From Alnus glutinosa (Eukaryota > Streptophyta > Magnoliopsida > Fagales > Betulaceae), in NCBI RefSeq assembly GCF_958979055.1, contig NC_084886.1, positions 2,933,001 to 2,997,000 on the forward strand: a stretch of DNA of 64,000 nt, in the 5' to 3' direction. The stretch's first letter is position 1. Every line of letters begins with the position of its first letter. Under the pieces are notes generated by a model. The model saw only the letters and a program-made list of their open reading frames with translations. It searched no databases and was not told where the DNA came from. Both the position numbers and the translations under genes were made by a program. Of this stretch, positions 44,510 through 55,860 are shown piece after piece.

Positions 44510-46251
44510 CAATGGTTTCGATGTGGTACAAATATTGTATCTCAGACTGAAATTTATAGGCTAATGCTTTTATTCCATAATGATAAGATTGAATCCAATT
44601 ATACCTCTTTTAGCCCTCTTTTGTGGACTAGATAAGTACTAGAAAGAAAGATGAAGAGCACTACGGCTTAGCTTGCTCCACCCAACTGGTCATGATATGA
44701 TTTAGGCATAAAGAATCTATAAAGCTAGGCACATGTGACTTTGTAGCCACACGTATAGATTAATATCCAAAAATATCTGGGGATAATCTCCATAATCACA
44801 TGACAAAAGGAGGAGGAATGTTCTATTGATGGACCAAACTTGCATTGAGGGAGAAGCTAGCATTCTCATATATATATATATATATATACCATCCGAATCT
44901 TTCACACGTACACCAACCTTTTCGTAAAAACAAATATTCCAAATTATCAATTCACGGATATCGGGACCCCTTGAAGATATATGCTAGAGAAGTTTGATTC
45001 GTAGTTCCTGCCTGGAACAATTAGGGTTCCAACAGTTTGTACAATTTTAGGTACAAGTGCATTCTTCCAATGTCAGTTAGGTACAAGTGCATAACGTGAC
45101 ACCTCATAAAGTTAGTCCTATATTTGCTAGGTAGATGCCCATATTGAGTGAGTAGATTATAAACATGCTAATGAGTGCTAATTAAGTCACACATTGATTC
45201 TTTACTATGTGAGACTAAGCTTTATAAGTAATTGTAGAAATAAGAAGTTCTAATTGTAACTTAATTAATCCTTTAAAAATTACAGTGCATATATATGTGA
45301 ATAATAACCCTTTTCTCTGAGTCGAGTAGATTTAACATTTTCAATGGAATCATTGAGATAGGTAGTAAATTTAGGAAATGTCCCTCAAAATAGTAGAAGA
45401 AACATAAGTATGATGAGTATTCTATTTTTCATGTTGACTTGAACACAACTTATATGGGTTTAAGTGGTCGAAAGCAGAGATCCCCCATGCTTGTGAGCGA
45501 TACATAATATGAAATGGCATCTCAATTCTAAAACTATAGAGCTGGCCGGCAAATAAAATTGGCAAGATCTGCAGCTGTTTACGCCACACATGAGATGACA
45601 GATAGGAGAAGATCGAGGAAAAGTGAAAGTTAATATGCTATACAAAATATTGCTTCAAAATTGATGGGATCGTGACAATCGCTTTGGGTTTGAATTAAAT
45701 TAGATATATGGAGAACGATTACCACTACTATAGTCATGCTTTTTGTCATAATTCTCTGTAGGGAATCTATCAGCATGTTTCCAGTTTGCAAATATGTAAA
45801 CATTTCATAATTCTCATCCTCCAACTAGCTGGGTACGTTGTTGTCAAATTTCAACAGTACTCATTTTCAGATTTCACTGAGTTTCCCAAACTTTACGAAT
45901 ACGATCGATCAAAGTCCAAATTGTAGGTCAAGCCGGCCAAAAGACCGAAAAGTATTCAAGACAACCAAGTTTTCAGGATTATATCCGACCCCACATAACC
46001 CTCCAAGAAATTTGATTTTTAGCGACGACCAAAAGTTTGTGCAACCATGTATCGTCGCAGTTGCTTTGTAAAAAAAGGTTATCAACAACTTTAATGTCGT
46101 TGTAGCTGAAAGTTTGGTCGACGCTAATGATCAAATTTCTTGTAATTAACTTAGTAAAAAAGACAAAGTACTACTTGTTTATGCCTTAGGCCCAGCAAAT
46201 GCCATTAATTTATTCAGGTTCATGGGCATACATATCTACTATCTTAATATA
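44510..46251. other. Intergenic
   Basis: No gene supported. It holds an AT microsatellite (44869-44888), a duplicated phrase TTAGGTACAAGTGCAT (about 45048 and 45079) and a CACTA-like MITE at the right end. Short frames near 45460-45824 have no family signature. Confidence 0.5.
46003..46145. mobile_element. Degenerate CACTA-like MITE
   Basis: The left end CCAAGAAATTTGATTTTTAGC and the complement of the right end, ACAAGAAATTTGATCATTAGC, are inverted repeats, extended by CGACGACCAAA and CGTCGACCAAA. CACTACAAGAAAT is the classic CACTA terminus, so the CCAAGAAATTTG end fits a decayed member. About 143 bp, no coding capacity. Confidence 0.6.
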
Positions 46252-46887
46252 TCACACTTCACACACTAGGCCACATAACAGAAGCAAATTAAAGTAAAAA
46301 ACACCAAGCGCACGCACGCTTATCTTCTTAGTTGTCAATAATATCCCCGCCACCCACTGATCGGATTTCCCGTAGCCGTTGTGCTTCAGGTTGACGTACT
46401 CATCATAGCTGCGACAGGGGCTGCCATTGTCACCCCAACTTCTAAGCTCGTGATATCTCCTTTCCTGGACTCTCACTGGAACACGCGCCTCATGGAAAGT
46501 TTCATATTCAGCATTCTCCTCCATCTCATTCGAGAAGTACTGGGAAGAATTGACGCCAATGATCAAAGGCAACTTCTTGCCACCAGAGACACGGTTGTTG
46601 TAGTACTGGGCAGTACTTGTCTCAAGCCAGCCGCTCTGGTGCTCGTCTTGGCCATGCCAGCCATTCTGAGGCAGACCATGCTTTCTACTAAGCTTGTAAT
46701 GGGGCTTCAAGAGCTGAGAATCGATAATGCATGGAGCAGGCATAATTACTTCCATGCCTGAAAATTGGTTGTTATACTGATTTTTGGAGTGCCAAGCCTT
46801 AGCCTCCACAGCATAGCTCTGCTGTTGAACTTGAACCTCCTGGTGCACCGCATAGCTCTGCTGTTGGAAACCAAGGAGTCTGCTCAT
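46252..46887 (-). CDS. Gln/Asn/Tyr-rich protein of unknown function (211 aa)
   Basis: A frame of 211 residues starting M-S-R-L-L-G-F-Q-Q-Q. The N terminus repeats Q-Q-S-Y-A-V twice (residues 9-14 and 22-27); the middle is polar with many Trp, His, Asn and Tyr; Y-E-T-F-H-E-A-R-V-P-V-R-V-Q-E-R-R-Y-H-E-L-R-S-W is a charged stretch. The last 20 residues are hydrophobic (F-N-L-L-L-L-C-G-L-V), unlike the rest, so the true end may be earlier by splicing or the tail may be chance read-through. I do not recognise the family. A TATA-like CTATAATAGA lies about 104 bp upstream. Codon use looks like that of a real gene, and its place just before the GT17 gene parallels a small gene I recall in Arabidopsis. 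Confidence 0.6.
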   Translation of the reverse strand: MSRLLGFQQQSYAVHQEVQVQQQSYAVEAKAWHSKNQYNNQFSGMEVIMPAPCIIDSQLLKPHYKLSRKHGLPQNGWHGQDEHQSGWLETSTAQYYNNRVSGGKKLPLIIGVNSSQYFSNEMEENAEYETFHEARVPVRVQERRYHELRSWGDNGSPCRSYDEYVNLKHNGYGKSDQWVAGILLTTKKISVRALGVFYFNLLLLCGLVCEV

Positions 46888-48311
46888 ATTGATCGCTGTG
46901 GTATCTCCTCAAATTGGCCACTACTAATCGATCTGTGAGATTTCTATGTTTGTGCTTAATTGCTTATACGTTTCTTTGTGACTCCAGGAGTCTATTATAG
47001 GCTTCAACTCCCAATGGATAAAGCCACAATTTAATTCTGAAGCAGCTATAATAAGCCACGTCACCCAAATTTATATGGACATAAATTTTATTTTATTATA
47101 TTATATTGGATTAACCGGATTTGATGTTGGGTACGTATTAATTTTCATTAAGATGTATAGTTTTTCTTAACTGGGTGGTTGTTTAATTTGCTGTTTGTTT
47201 TGTGCCATAATTGAATTAAATATTTTCAAAAGAAAGTATAACATATTTATCTGTATGCAGCTAGATAAGAATGCATCTCGTATCCGAATCTTTGCCATGT
47301 TTGAATGGCATATATTTGACAGAAATCTTTTACAATTGGCTATTGAATGCCATGTGCTCTTCTGGAAACTTTATTCCCAACTCAAAAGGATACCCCATTT
47401 CTAGAGGTGCTATGGTTGAGGCCAAAAAAAAAAGAAGAAGAAGAAGAAGAAGAAGAAGTTAAAGACTGGGACAAGATTCACATTAATACTGAGGTTCTCT
47501 TATTTTTCTTTGTCAAGTGAAAAATAAAAAATAAAAAATAAAAAAAAATGATCAATGATTCTTACTTTGCCGGCCCATTAATTAGCTAACTGAATTTGAA
47601 TCAAGTATTAAAATTAGTGATAATCCAGACCGAAACATTCATTCAAATAACTTATAAGTACATTATCTTTACTAGTGGATATTTACATGTTATTTCCATT
47701 TAACACTCTTAAAAGCATATTTTTAAATAGCCGGATTGGCGATGAGACTCGTGCATAATAAAGAAAAAATAGTCACCAAAAGAGCTGATTCTCGAGAAAT
47801 TTAAAGAGTCTCTGATGCTTAAGTCAGTAAAGTGTATGATAGAAAGATCGAACACAGGATGTGTGCATCTGTTTATGAGAGAGGCTTGTTAGTTCAATAT
47901 AGTAACATTGGTGTCAACGGTGTGTCATTTTCCTTATTGGTTGCATTGCTAGCTAGCTGTTGGTAAATGATGGGTTTTCATGTGGAGAAGATTCTGAGAG
48001 TTGTTGAGAGAGTTTTCTTGTAAGGGCAATTGTGTGATTGGATGTTGAACGATAAATAACTCTTTACCTTGGACCACATGACGGGCTAGCAACCCTCTCA
48101 TTATTTTCCATCGAGTGGGCTTGAGGTAGTTTATAATATCGGCTCCAAACACAATTTTAGGCAAACACTTCCTTTATTCTTCTCAAATGATGAGAAGCAA
48201 GCTTTTACATTTTCATTACATGTCAAAATGAACTTTATAGGAGAAATTACACTTTATTCTCTTAAATTATCACTCAATTTGTAATCTCTTTCCAAAACTT
48301 TCAATTTTTGC
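46888..48311. other. Intergenic
   Basis: Promoter of the 211-aa gene, then AT-rich DNA with an AGA triplet run (47430-47458) and an (AATAAAA)n tract (47521-47546). No further gene supported. Confidence 0.5.
46991..47000 (-). promoter_or_regulatory. Possible TATA box of the 211-aa gene
   Basis: Minus-strand CTATAATAGA about 104 bp upstream of the ATG at 46887. Sequence is TATA-like but not perfect. Confidence 0.4.
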
Positions 48312-48476
48312 AATGCTAGAACATCTCCTGGTGTTCTCCTGCAATGGCATAAATGTAATTAAAAATTACATCTATGTCTTTTTGAATGGCATATATGTAA
48401 TTTTTCAATCAAAAAAAATTACATCTATGCCATTCCAGGAGGACACCAGGAGAACACAAGAAGATGTTCTAGCATT
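48312..48476. mobile_element. Foldback MITE with near-perfect long arms
   Basis: The left arm AATGCTAGAACATCTCCTGG continues with GTGTTCTCCTG and ATGGCATAAATGTAATT; the right arm holds AATTACATCTATGCCAT, CAGGAGAACAC and AGATGTTCTAGCATT. The transcript of either strand would form a hairpin of about 60 bp per arm. The AATGCTAG end resembles that of the family at 3906 and 42655. Confidence 0.75.
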
Positions 48477-48567
48477 CCTCATAAAGTATATGAACTAGGA
48501 GGTTCACGAGATTCACCATAATGATACAATCCATCTTGTAAAACAGGCAGACAAGCTTTATATTTAG

Positions 48568-49160
48568 TATTGGTGTACATGCAGATGCGATTATTTGTAA
48601 TATTTATATTCTTATTCGTAAAATGCGAATATTACTTCTAAATATACATACCCGTATCGTGTTTTTACTAACCGCATAGACACTGTTATTATCCGCTATT
48701 CGTATATTATGTAATGGGCCTTTTGAATCTCTATTATGGCATATTTTAAATGATTTTAAAAATAATTTAGGCTATTTTTAGTGTTTTGGGCTTATTTTAA
48801 TTTTTTAAAGCCCAATATTTTGAAAATATATTAGTTTCACATTATTTTTGCATTTTAGCCCAAGTGTGACACGATAATGCAACGACACAGCCAATCAAAT
48901 CAATGTAAACATACCTTGTACATAATCGAAAACGACGTCATTTTGGTATTAAGTACCAAAACAATGTCGTTTTTGTGAATTTATTAAATATAATATATAA
49001 AAAGTATACGGATATAGTTATTGATCGCATCTGCATAACCTAAAATCACTATCTGCATCCACATATGTAGATAGTTGTTTTTGTTAACGGCATCCACATG
49101 TGTGGATATCGGATAGTTGCGGATGCGGACAGTTAATATGCACCCGCGTGTACACCCCTA
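48568..49160. mobile_element. Second hAT-type non-autonomous element (593 bp)
   Basis: The right end is GTGTACACCCCTA, the complement of the canonical TAGGGGTGTACA hAT terminus; the left end TATTGGTGTACATGC is a mutated version. Flanks ATATTTAG (48560-48567) and ATATTGAG (49161-49168) match at 7 of 8 positions, the hAT target length. Subterminal regions repeat GCATCTGCAT, GGATGCGGA and CATCCACAT phrases. No open frame of note. It is older than the hAT element at 7536. Confidence 0.8.
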
Positions 49161-49366
49161 ATATTGAGCATCAAACAATATGGTTGAATGTTTTGAATAC
49201 AAAAAGAAGGCAACGGTGGTAGACCCTTCACCCCACAAAAATAAATAGAAGTAAGAAGACATCGTCGTTTGGCGGGCTATGGGTAATTTTTTCCCTCTCA
49301 CCCTTGATCTAGGCCATTCATTTTGAATGAATGGCCTTAATTGACTCACTCCAGTTACTCTAGCTG

Positions 49367-49368
<2 letters not shown>

Positions 49369-49436
<68 letters not shown>
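49369..49436. repeat. (AT)n microsatellite of about 68 bp
   Basis: An uninterrupted AT run in the 3' flank of the GT17 gene region. Confidence 0.9.
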
Positions 49437-49440
<4 letters not shown>

Positions 49441-49479
49441 GTAGGCTAACCTAAGGAATTGTCACACCATCTTCAATAG

Positions 49480-49670
49480 CTCAAAGTGTTGCTCCAAGCC
49501 TTTAAGAGTGGTACAACCGCCTCGTGAGGGTTCAAGTGTGGTAACTATCCCTTGGGGTGGCCAACCACCCCCTTTAGTTGAGGGTGATGATCGGTCATTC
49601 CCTTGGAGGGTGGTCGGCCGCCCATTCCAAAGGTGAATGAGTGGTCGATCACCTCTTTGAAGTCAGTGAA
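49480..49670. repeat. GC-rich palindromic block (shared type)
   Basis: A stretch built of phrases such as GGGGTGGCCAACCACCCCC and GAGGGTGGTCGGCCGCCC. Similar blocks occur inside the element at 14931-15615 and at 60570-60790, so it is a dispersed repeat component, probably of non-autonomous DNA elements whose ends I could not define here. Confidence 0.55.
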
Positions 49671-50929
49671 GGCGAGAGGGTGATGAGACAAATTCTTTTA
49701 AAGGCACTCCATCTATTAACTATTTATTTATTTATTTATTATTATTGACTTTTAAGGTAGATCAACCCTTAACAAATATAGTTGCACATGAATTTTTTCT
49801 TCTTTATTTTTTTCAAAAAAGCTCTCTATCCCTAATAAAACCTAGCGCTCCTATCCGATCTGCGTGAACAAAGGCAGCAAGTAGAGAAATGAAATGCTTT
49901 AAACGCATATATATCACATGTTAACCACAAAGCAAGCAGTTCAATATCAGAAAATAACAAAAAAGTAGTAGAAACTCACTCCAATTAGTGGTAAACCATA
50001 TCTGCGCTGACCTTGATCATCTGGAATGGAACAATCCTAATGCTAAAACATGACTAATTACCAACGTTGAAAGTTGCCTAAGATTTCTGCAATTTATGAT
50101 CCAAGAAAAGCAACATGTACGCTTTTGAGAGAGACCTTGAAAGTAATCTACTTTTTTTGCTTTCAACAGCATATAATGATAAACAATTTTGGTCTGCTAA
50201 ACCAATTATTTGATGATGGGAAGATAACCAATGAATGCAGCGGGCAAAATTTGCAATATCAACTTGACAAAAATTAGTTCTAATAGTTTCTTCAGTGGAA
50301 GGGAAAGAATAGGATAAAAGACACAAAACTCAACAGATTGCAGTCTACTGATCAATGCTATACACACAGCAGTGGACCATATTTACAAACGTCCTTGCTA
50401 TCACAAATGACAAGGAAAACTAAACTCCCAATAAAGTGAGCATTATTATGATCAATAAAAGATTCAAAAACAGGAAGATAGGCCAAATCAAATAGTTAAA
50501 AGAACACTATGAATAAGTTTGTCTCATAAACAAAACTCCCAACAAAGGGGGAAAAGTACAGGCCCTCAAACTATTTATTGAGTATATCTGGGGAATCGTC
50601 CCATATCAATGCCAAGTAAACAGAAGCACCCTGTGAAAACATAGCTGTTCCCATCACAGCTCGATCACTAAGTGAATGAGTATGTTCCGCCATAAATGAA
50701 ACCCAACTCCAGAAGGAAAAAAAAAATATATACAGAATGTCTCCCCAAGAATCCAGGAACTAGTCCAGTCTCCCAAACATATCCCCCAAAGAATAATATA
50801 GTTCAGCCGGACAAATGGTATCAGCAATGCCAGTTAAGATTGTTCAATTAGAACCCCCATGACGAGTCATGGAAACTGCTAGTCCAACTAACCTTTACAA
50901 GAACAGACATCATAACTTACTGAAGAAAA
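49671..50929. other. 3' flank of the GT17 gene
   Basis: AT-rich without a supported gene. The part next to 50929 is presumably the 3' untranslated region of the GT17 gene. A short frame pair at 50074-50326 has no domain. Confidence 0.5.
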
Positions 50930-53079
50930 TCAGTCACTTTCTCTTCTGCAATTCCCAGGCAACAGAAATCTATACTTGTCTGCATTCTCCAAAAGATATG
51001 ATGGAAGATGAACAGCTGAGAAGGAGTGAGGAACAGGTCCCATTTTCCCTATGATATCTTTGAATGTGTACTCCTCTGGAAGCATATCAAATAGATCAGC
51101 CCCCTCGCAGATTACTCTCTGAACTCTTCCAGGGTTCAAATAGTGAGAGAACCTAACCCTATCATAATGGCTGTATGCTTTCATCTTAAATATAAACTCA
51201 CTGATTCGGCGGAAGCAAAAGCTACAATGCCACCCAGCATCAGCCAAGAGTTCATCTGTCTGACGATAATGTGCATACCTTGTCTTGTCGGTTTCATACC
51301 TGTGGACTGAAGCTCTCCAGCTGCTATCATCCACATGGAACTCAAAAGAATATAGATAATTCTTCAGCTGAAGATGAAGGACTGGAGGTATGTCATCACA
51401 CCACCTCAAGAGATTGATCGTGTGTCTGCTAGGGATCTCATCAACATCAGACATTATCAACAAATCATCATCTTCAATACCTGCTCTTTTGAGAAGCAGG
51501 TCCAATGCTACACGCTGATATGCCTCCTCAATAAATGGGTTTTCTCCTTTCTTAAATCTCCCCCCAATAGTCCCATAAGTCAATCGGGGCTCAACAAATT
51601 TGAAATCCTTTCGATGACTAGCAAAGAACAAGGGCTTCGGCAATCCGGTGAATGTTGAATTTGACTCAAGGATAACAAATTGTGTCACGTAGGGATACAA
51701 TTCTTTCCATCGTATTTCAAGGATTTCCTTCTCATTACTGTACAACACTGCATCAAAAACACGCCTTGGGAACTCACGCATTTTCCAACCATGAAGTTTG
51801 CACTGGTTCTCCATCGACACATTCTCATGATAATAGTGTGGCCGTACATGAAAAGGTTTGGGTGGCGATTCCCATAGCGGCCGCAGGAAGTATGAGATCT
51901 TCTGCCCATGTAAATATATGAAAAAGATGCATGTCGGAACAAATGCGAAAAGAAAGATTAAGGTTTTCACATCCAAGCCACGCAGAACACAGCGGAGCCT
52001 CGACATGCTCAACACTCGACTTGATTCCTGCTAGATCAAATAAAAGCATATTTCAAAAACTTAACATGAATAAGAACAAACAACGAAGCAACAAAAACTT
52101 TCACCAATCCAAAGATTAAACTCAAAATGATCAAACACGTAAATATACCAAAAATATGCATCTCTACTTGCAATAAACATAATAGCTTCACTAGACTGAA
52201 CGAAATTTTTTTTAAAAAAAAAGAAAGAAAAAAAAGTATACAATTCTTTCACTAACATTATTTGGTTCTCACAATGAAAGATACAAAGAGAAGAAAATGG
52301 CTCTTTCTCCAGTTACATATTTAACTCCTTTACTTTTTTCTCAGTTTGCATGAGACAGGGTAAATACAAAAATGACCAAAACAACTCCAAATTTGAAGGA
52401 AACAAGTGACAATGCCTAAAATTAAAATACCAACATTCTAATTTCACCTAGAATTTGAGCAAAACCTAATTCCATAGCCCCCCAAAAAATAAAAAGGAAA
52501 TACAAAATCCACCCATTTGTTCAACTTTTTACTCAGGAAACAGAGTCAGGACTTCACATATGATTTCAATAGCACAACAATGGTTATACAAAATCTGCAG
52601 CAAAAACAACAATTACAGAAACAACGAAACACTAATCATCAACTCCACGCCTAAAATGTCGACAGGCATAACAGAGAACTTCGACAAAGTAGAACCCACA
52701 AATTCATATTAAACCTCCATTGGGTTGCTGAGAAAACTGATTAACATCAAATATAACATTACAAAAAATTAACTCCTTAATTTGTCACTCAAGAAACAAA
52801 TCGAACTTGAATGGCTCAAAAACAATTGCATGCACTCTAAATACCCTATAGGGTCCCGCATACCACATAATCTTCCAGATCCAAATTTTCGATTTTCTTC
52901 AGCAACCAAACATATACCCAGAACCATAGAAAAAAAAAAAAAAAAAATGAAACAAACAAACAGAAACCTTGGCGGAAAGAAAAGATCAAAAATCATACCT
53001 GGCCACAAACATTGCCGCAAATATCATCGGATTTCTTGTTACAGTAGTGGCCTCCTGTCTCGCCCATCATCCACCACAT
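50930..53079 (-). CDS. GT17 beta-1,4-N-acetylglucosaminyltransferase family protein, two exons
   Basis: Exon 1 is 53079-52999 ([10 protein letters not shown]...C-G-Q, 27 residues), exon 2 is 52027-50930, GT-AG and phase 0; 392 residues. Exon 2 opens [13 protein letters not shown] membrane anchor at about 49-66 follows a short basic cytosolic tail, giving a type II Golgi topology. The lumenal part is a complete GT17 domain: W-K-E-L-Y-P-Y-V...L-E-S-N, the metal-binding D-V-D (221-223) in [12 protein letters not shown], and the end H-L-P-S-Y-L-L-E-N. The family includes animal MGAT3, which adds bisecting GlcNAc to N-glycans; the plant acceptor is not established. Two Met codons (residues 4 and 5) are alternative starts. 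The Arabidopsis relative is probably At1g67880 (from memory). The intron is about 970 bp. Confidence 0.95.
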
Positions 53080-54493
53080 GTTTGCTTTCTCTCTCTAATC
53101 TAACAACAACCTGCCCTTGCAATTCTCCTCAGCGAGTAATAAAAGGGGATCCAAAAAAATCAGATTGACCAAAATGCCCGCCCAGCACCGTACGATGCGT
53201 ACAAAGCCGGTGGCAAAAACGGAAACCTCCCAGATATTCAGCCCACTGATCTCTTCCCGTTACTCTAAAAACGGACGCTCGTCGCCGCTTTCTTCGATTC
53301 GATTTTCGCAGATCAAAAAAATATGCCCAAGAAATATCCAAAAATAACAAATAGGAAAGAAATGTGTCGGGCCAATAGATGAAGGAAACAAAGGAAAGGC
53401 TAATAATAAGGAATTGAGGGAAATAAAGGCTGTGGTGTGGCCTCTCTGGACACTGGACAGGTAATGGGTGGCAGTTGTAAAGAAAAATGGAGCCGTTTGC
53501 GTTGTGTTCTTAAATCTAATTTTATTTATTTTTTCATTTATATAGGCCTGTAGTCCTTTTACTCGTTCAAATGTTTCGCATTCTTGGAAACGGCTTTACG
53601 AAAATGACCATGCTTTGCGTATATTTATGAGTTGGGAAGAAGGGTATGTCCGTCATTTCAAGAGAATGCGTCCGGGTCTTGGCTGGACCCTAGTCCCCAC
53701 GCGGTTATGGACTGGCTCGGGACAACTGCTATATCGTGTTTTATTATTATTATTATTCCAGCTACTCTCTAGGAATAATCTTACTTCTTCTTAAAAGAAA
53801 AAAGAAGCTTTTTTTTTTTCTCGGGCTTTTCATATTTTTGGAAGGGAGTCTTCGGCCGCACTTATTTGAGACACGTGGCAACCATGTGCGAGGTTTTCAA
53901 TGTTGTCCAGGCCGTATACTCCGCGGCCCAAGCGTTGGCTTCGTCTGCACTGGAACAGAGACCGACACGTGGAGGGAATAAACCTAGGGGGCTTGTTTGG
54001 CCAGGAAGAAAAATTTTTCAATCCACCTTTTTACTGCATTTTTAAAATTTGTATTTCTATTGACTGAATTTTAAAATCATAATTTTTTTTTTTTTTTTTC
54101 CGAATATGTGTTTTAAAACCGCTAAACTAAGCTGTCATTTAAAATATTTACTCTAGCCTTCAAAAAAAAAAAAAAAAAAAAAATGGAATTAGATATATCA
54201 TCTTAATTAATGGTTGGTTCTACTAGATAGATATTATTTGGAGTCGAAAATGGGTTGTCAGGGAATGTGGGTCCTACCACGAGGCTGTCTTGTGATTTGG
54301 TTGCCTCCCGTTGACAAGGTGGCAACCCAGCAGGATTTATCCAATCACACAAGTGCGGCACATGGCTTAATCATTGCAAATCCATCGTGTTACTAAATTT
54401 TATTTCGATTAAACACTTATTTATTTCGTATTACTTAAAAACTTATGTGCGATGCGCCTCCATGCATTCAACAAGTTTTTTTTAAAAAAAATA

Positions 54494-54571
<78 letters not shown>

Positions 54572-54889
54572 ATAAGAGAATCGCTCAAAACATTACATAG
54601 TATTGTGACAAGTAGCATTTTAAAATACAGTCAAATGTCTTATTTTGTATAAAAACAATTTTCTTTTCCTAGAAAATAACTAAATCTTATTTTTGTGTAA
54701 AAGTAGTTTTTTTTTTCCCTTAAAAAATAATTGTATCATAACTGCCATTTGTAAACACTTAAATGTAAACATTACATACATAAAAAAAACTGTTACAAAT
54801 TTTTACCATTTGTTCAATATCCACAGCCTGTTTATTTCTTTCTTATTATCCACTACTTCTCAAATTTTTCGTATTCTTTTCATTGAAAC
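53080..54889. other. GT17 promoter region and AT-rich intergenic DNA
   Basis: The first 200-400 bases hold the GT17 promoter and 5' leader (CT-rich near 53090). Then no gene supported. Short frames at 53736-54021 have no domain. An AT microsatellite lies at 54498-54562. Confidence 0.5.
54498..54562. repeat. (AT)n microsatellite of about 64 bp
   Basis: Uninterrupted AT run. Overlapping frames of Tyr-Ile repeats on both strands are artefacts of this tract. Confidence 0.9.
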
Positions 54890-55860
54890 TTAGAAAAGAA
54901 CACGGGAAAGACATTTATTTTATATTATATTACTATTTTTAATCTTTTCCTTTTTTGTTTTTATTTTACAGGTGATGTTCTTCTGTTTTTATTAGTGTCC
55001 TTATTTTTTGATCTAATTTATATATTATTTTCTTGGTACATTTTACATTGAATTCTAAAAATGATGCTGAGAAAGAGATTTTCATATCTTCTTTTGTTTT
55101 GGTTCTTATTTTTTGTTATAATTTATGTATTATTATTTCTAAAAGTAGTTTCTTTTACGTTATATATGCGAAAGATGGTCGAAAGAAAACATATCTATGT
55201 GACAAAACTTATTTTATACCTATAGATTTAATTGGAAAGTAAAAAAGTGTACGGAAAAGATAGTTAATTTCTATTATATTAGTATTAATTTTGATTGGGT
55301 TTTGAAATTGTGTTTGCAGGGTCTTTTTCAAAGAGAATGGTAAATAATCCGTTTGTTTGTCTTTATTTTTTGTAATTTTGTGTTTCGGATTTTTTATTTT
55401 AATTTTTATATTAATTATTACTTCTGTTCTAAAAGTATTTTCTCTTATGTTATATATGTGAATGATGATTGAAAGAAAAAATATCTATTTAACATGAATT
55501 CTTTCTATACCTATGAATTTCATTAGGAAAAAAAAAAGTGTATGGGAAAGACAATTAATTTTCTGTTAGATTAGTATTAATTTTGATTGGGTTTTGAAAA
55601 ATGTGTTTGCAGGGGTCGTGTTCTAAGAGAATGGTAAATAATCCATTGGTTTATCTTTATTTCATGTGGTTATGTTCTTCAAATTCCATTTTTTTGCCTT
55701 TTTCTTATCATTTTTAAATCATTTTAATTTATGTTCTAAAAGAAGTTTATTTTACGCCGAAAAAATCTTTATTTGATAGGACTTTTTTCCCATACTTATG
55801 AATTTTGTTAGAACCGGAAAAAGTATACGGAAAACGAACTTTCTATATATATATATATAT
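54890..55860. repeat. Degenerate tandem array with a unit of about 300 bp
   Basis: Three to four diverged units repeat the same series of phrases: an AAAAGTAGTTTCTTTTACG type start, GAAAGAAAACATATCTAT, ACCTATGAATTTCATTAG, GTGTACGGAAAAGA, TATTAGTATTAATTTTGATT and GTTTGCAGGGTC with GAGAATGGTAAATAATCC. Unit starts are near 55140, 55430 and 55735, with a partial one near 54890. Units differ by many substitutions and indels. No coding capacity. Confidence 0.7.

Noticed and set aside
54421..54652. Frames with long Tyr-Ile repeats
   Set aside because: Translation of the AT microsatellite.
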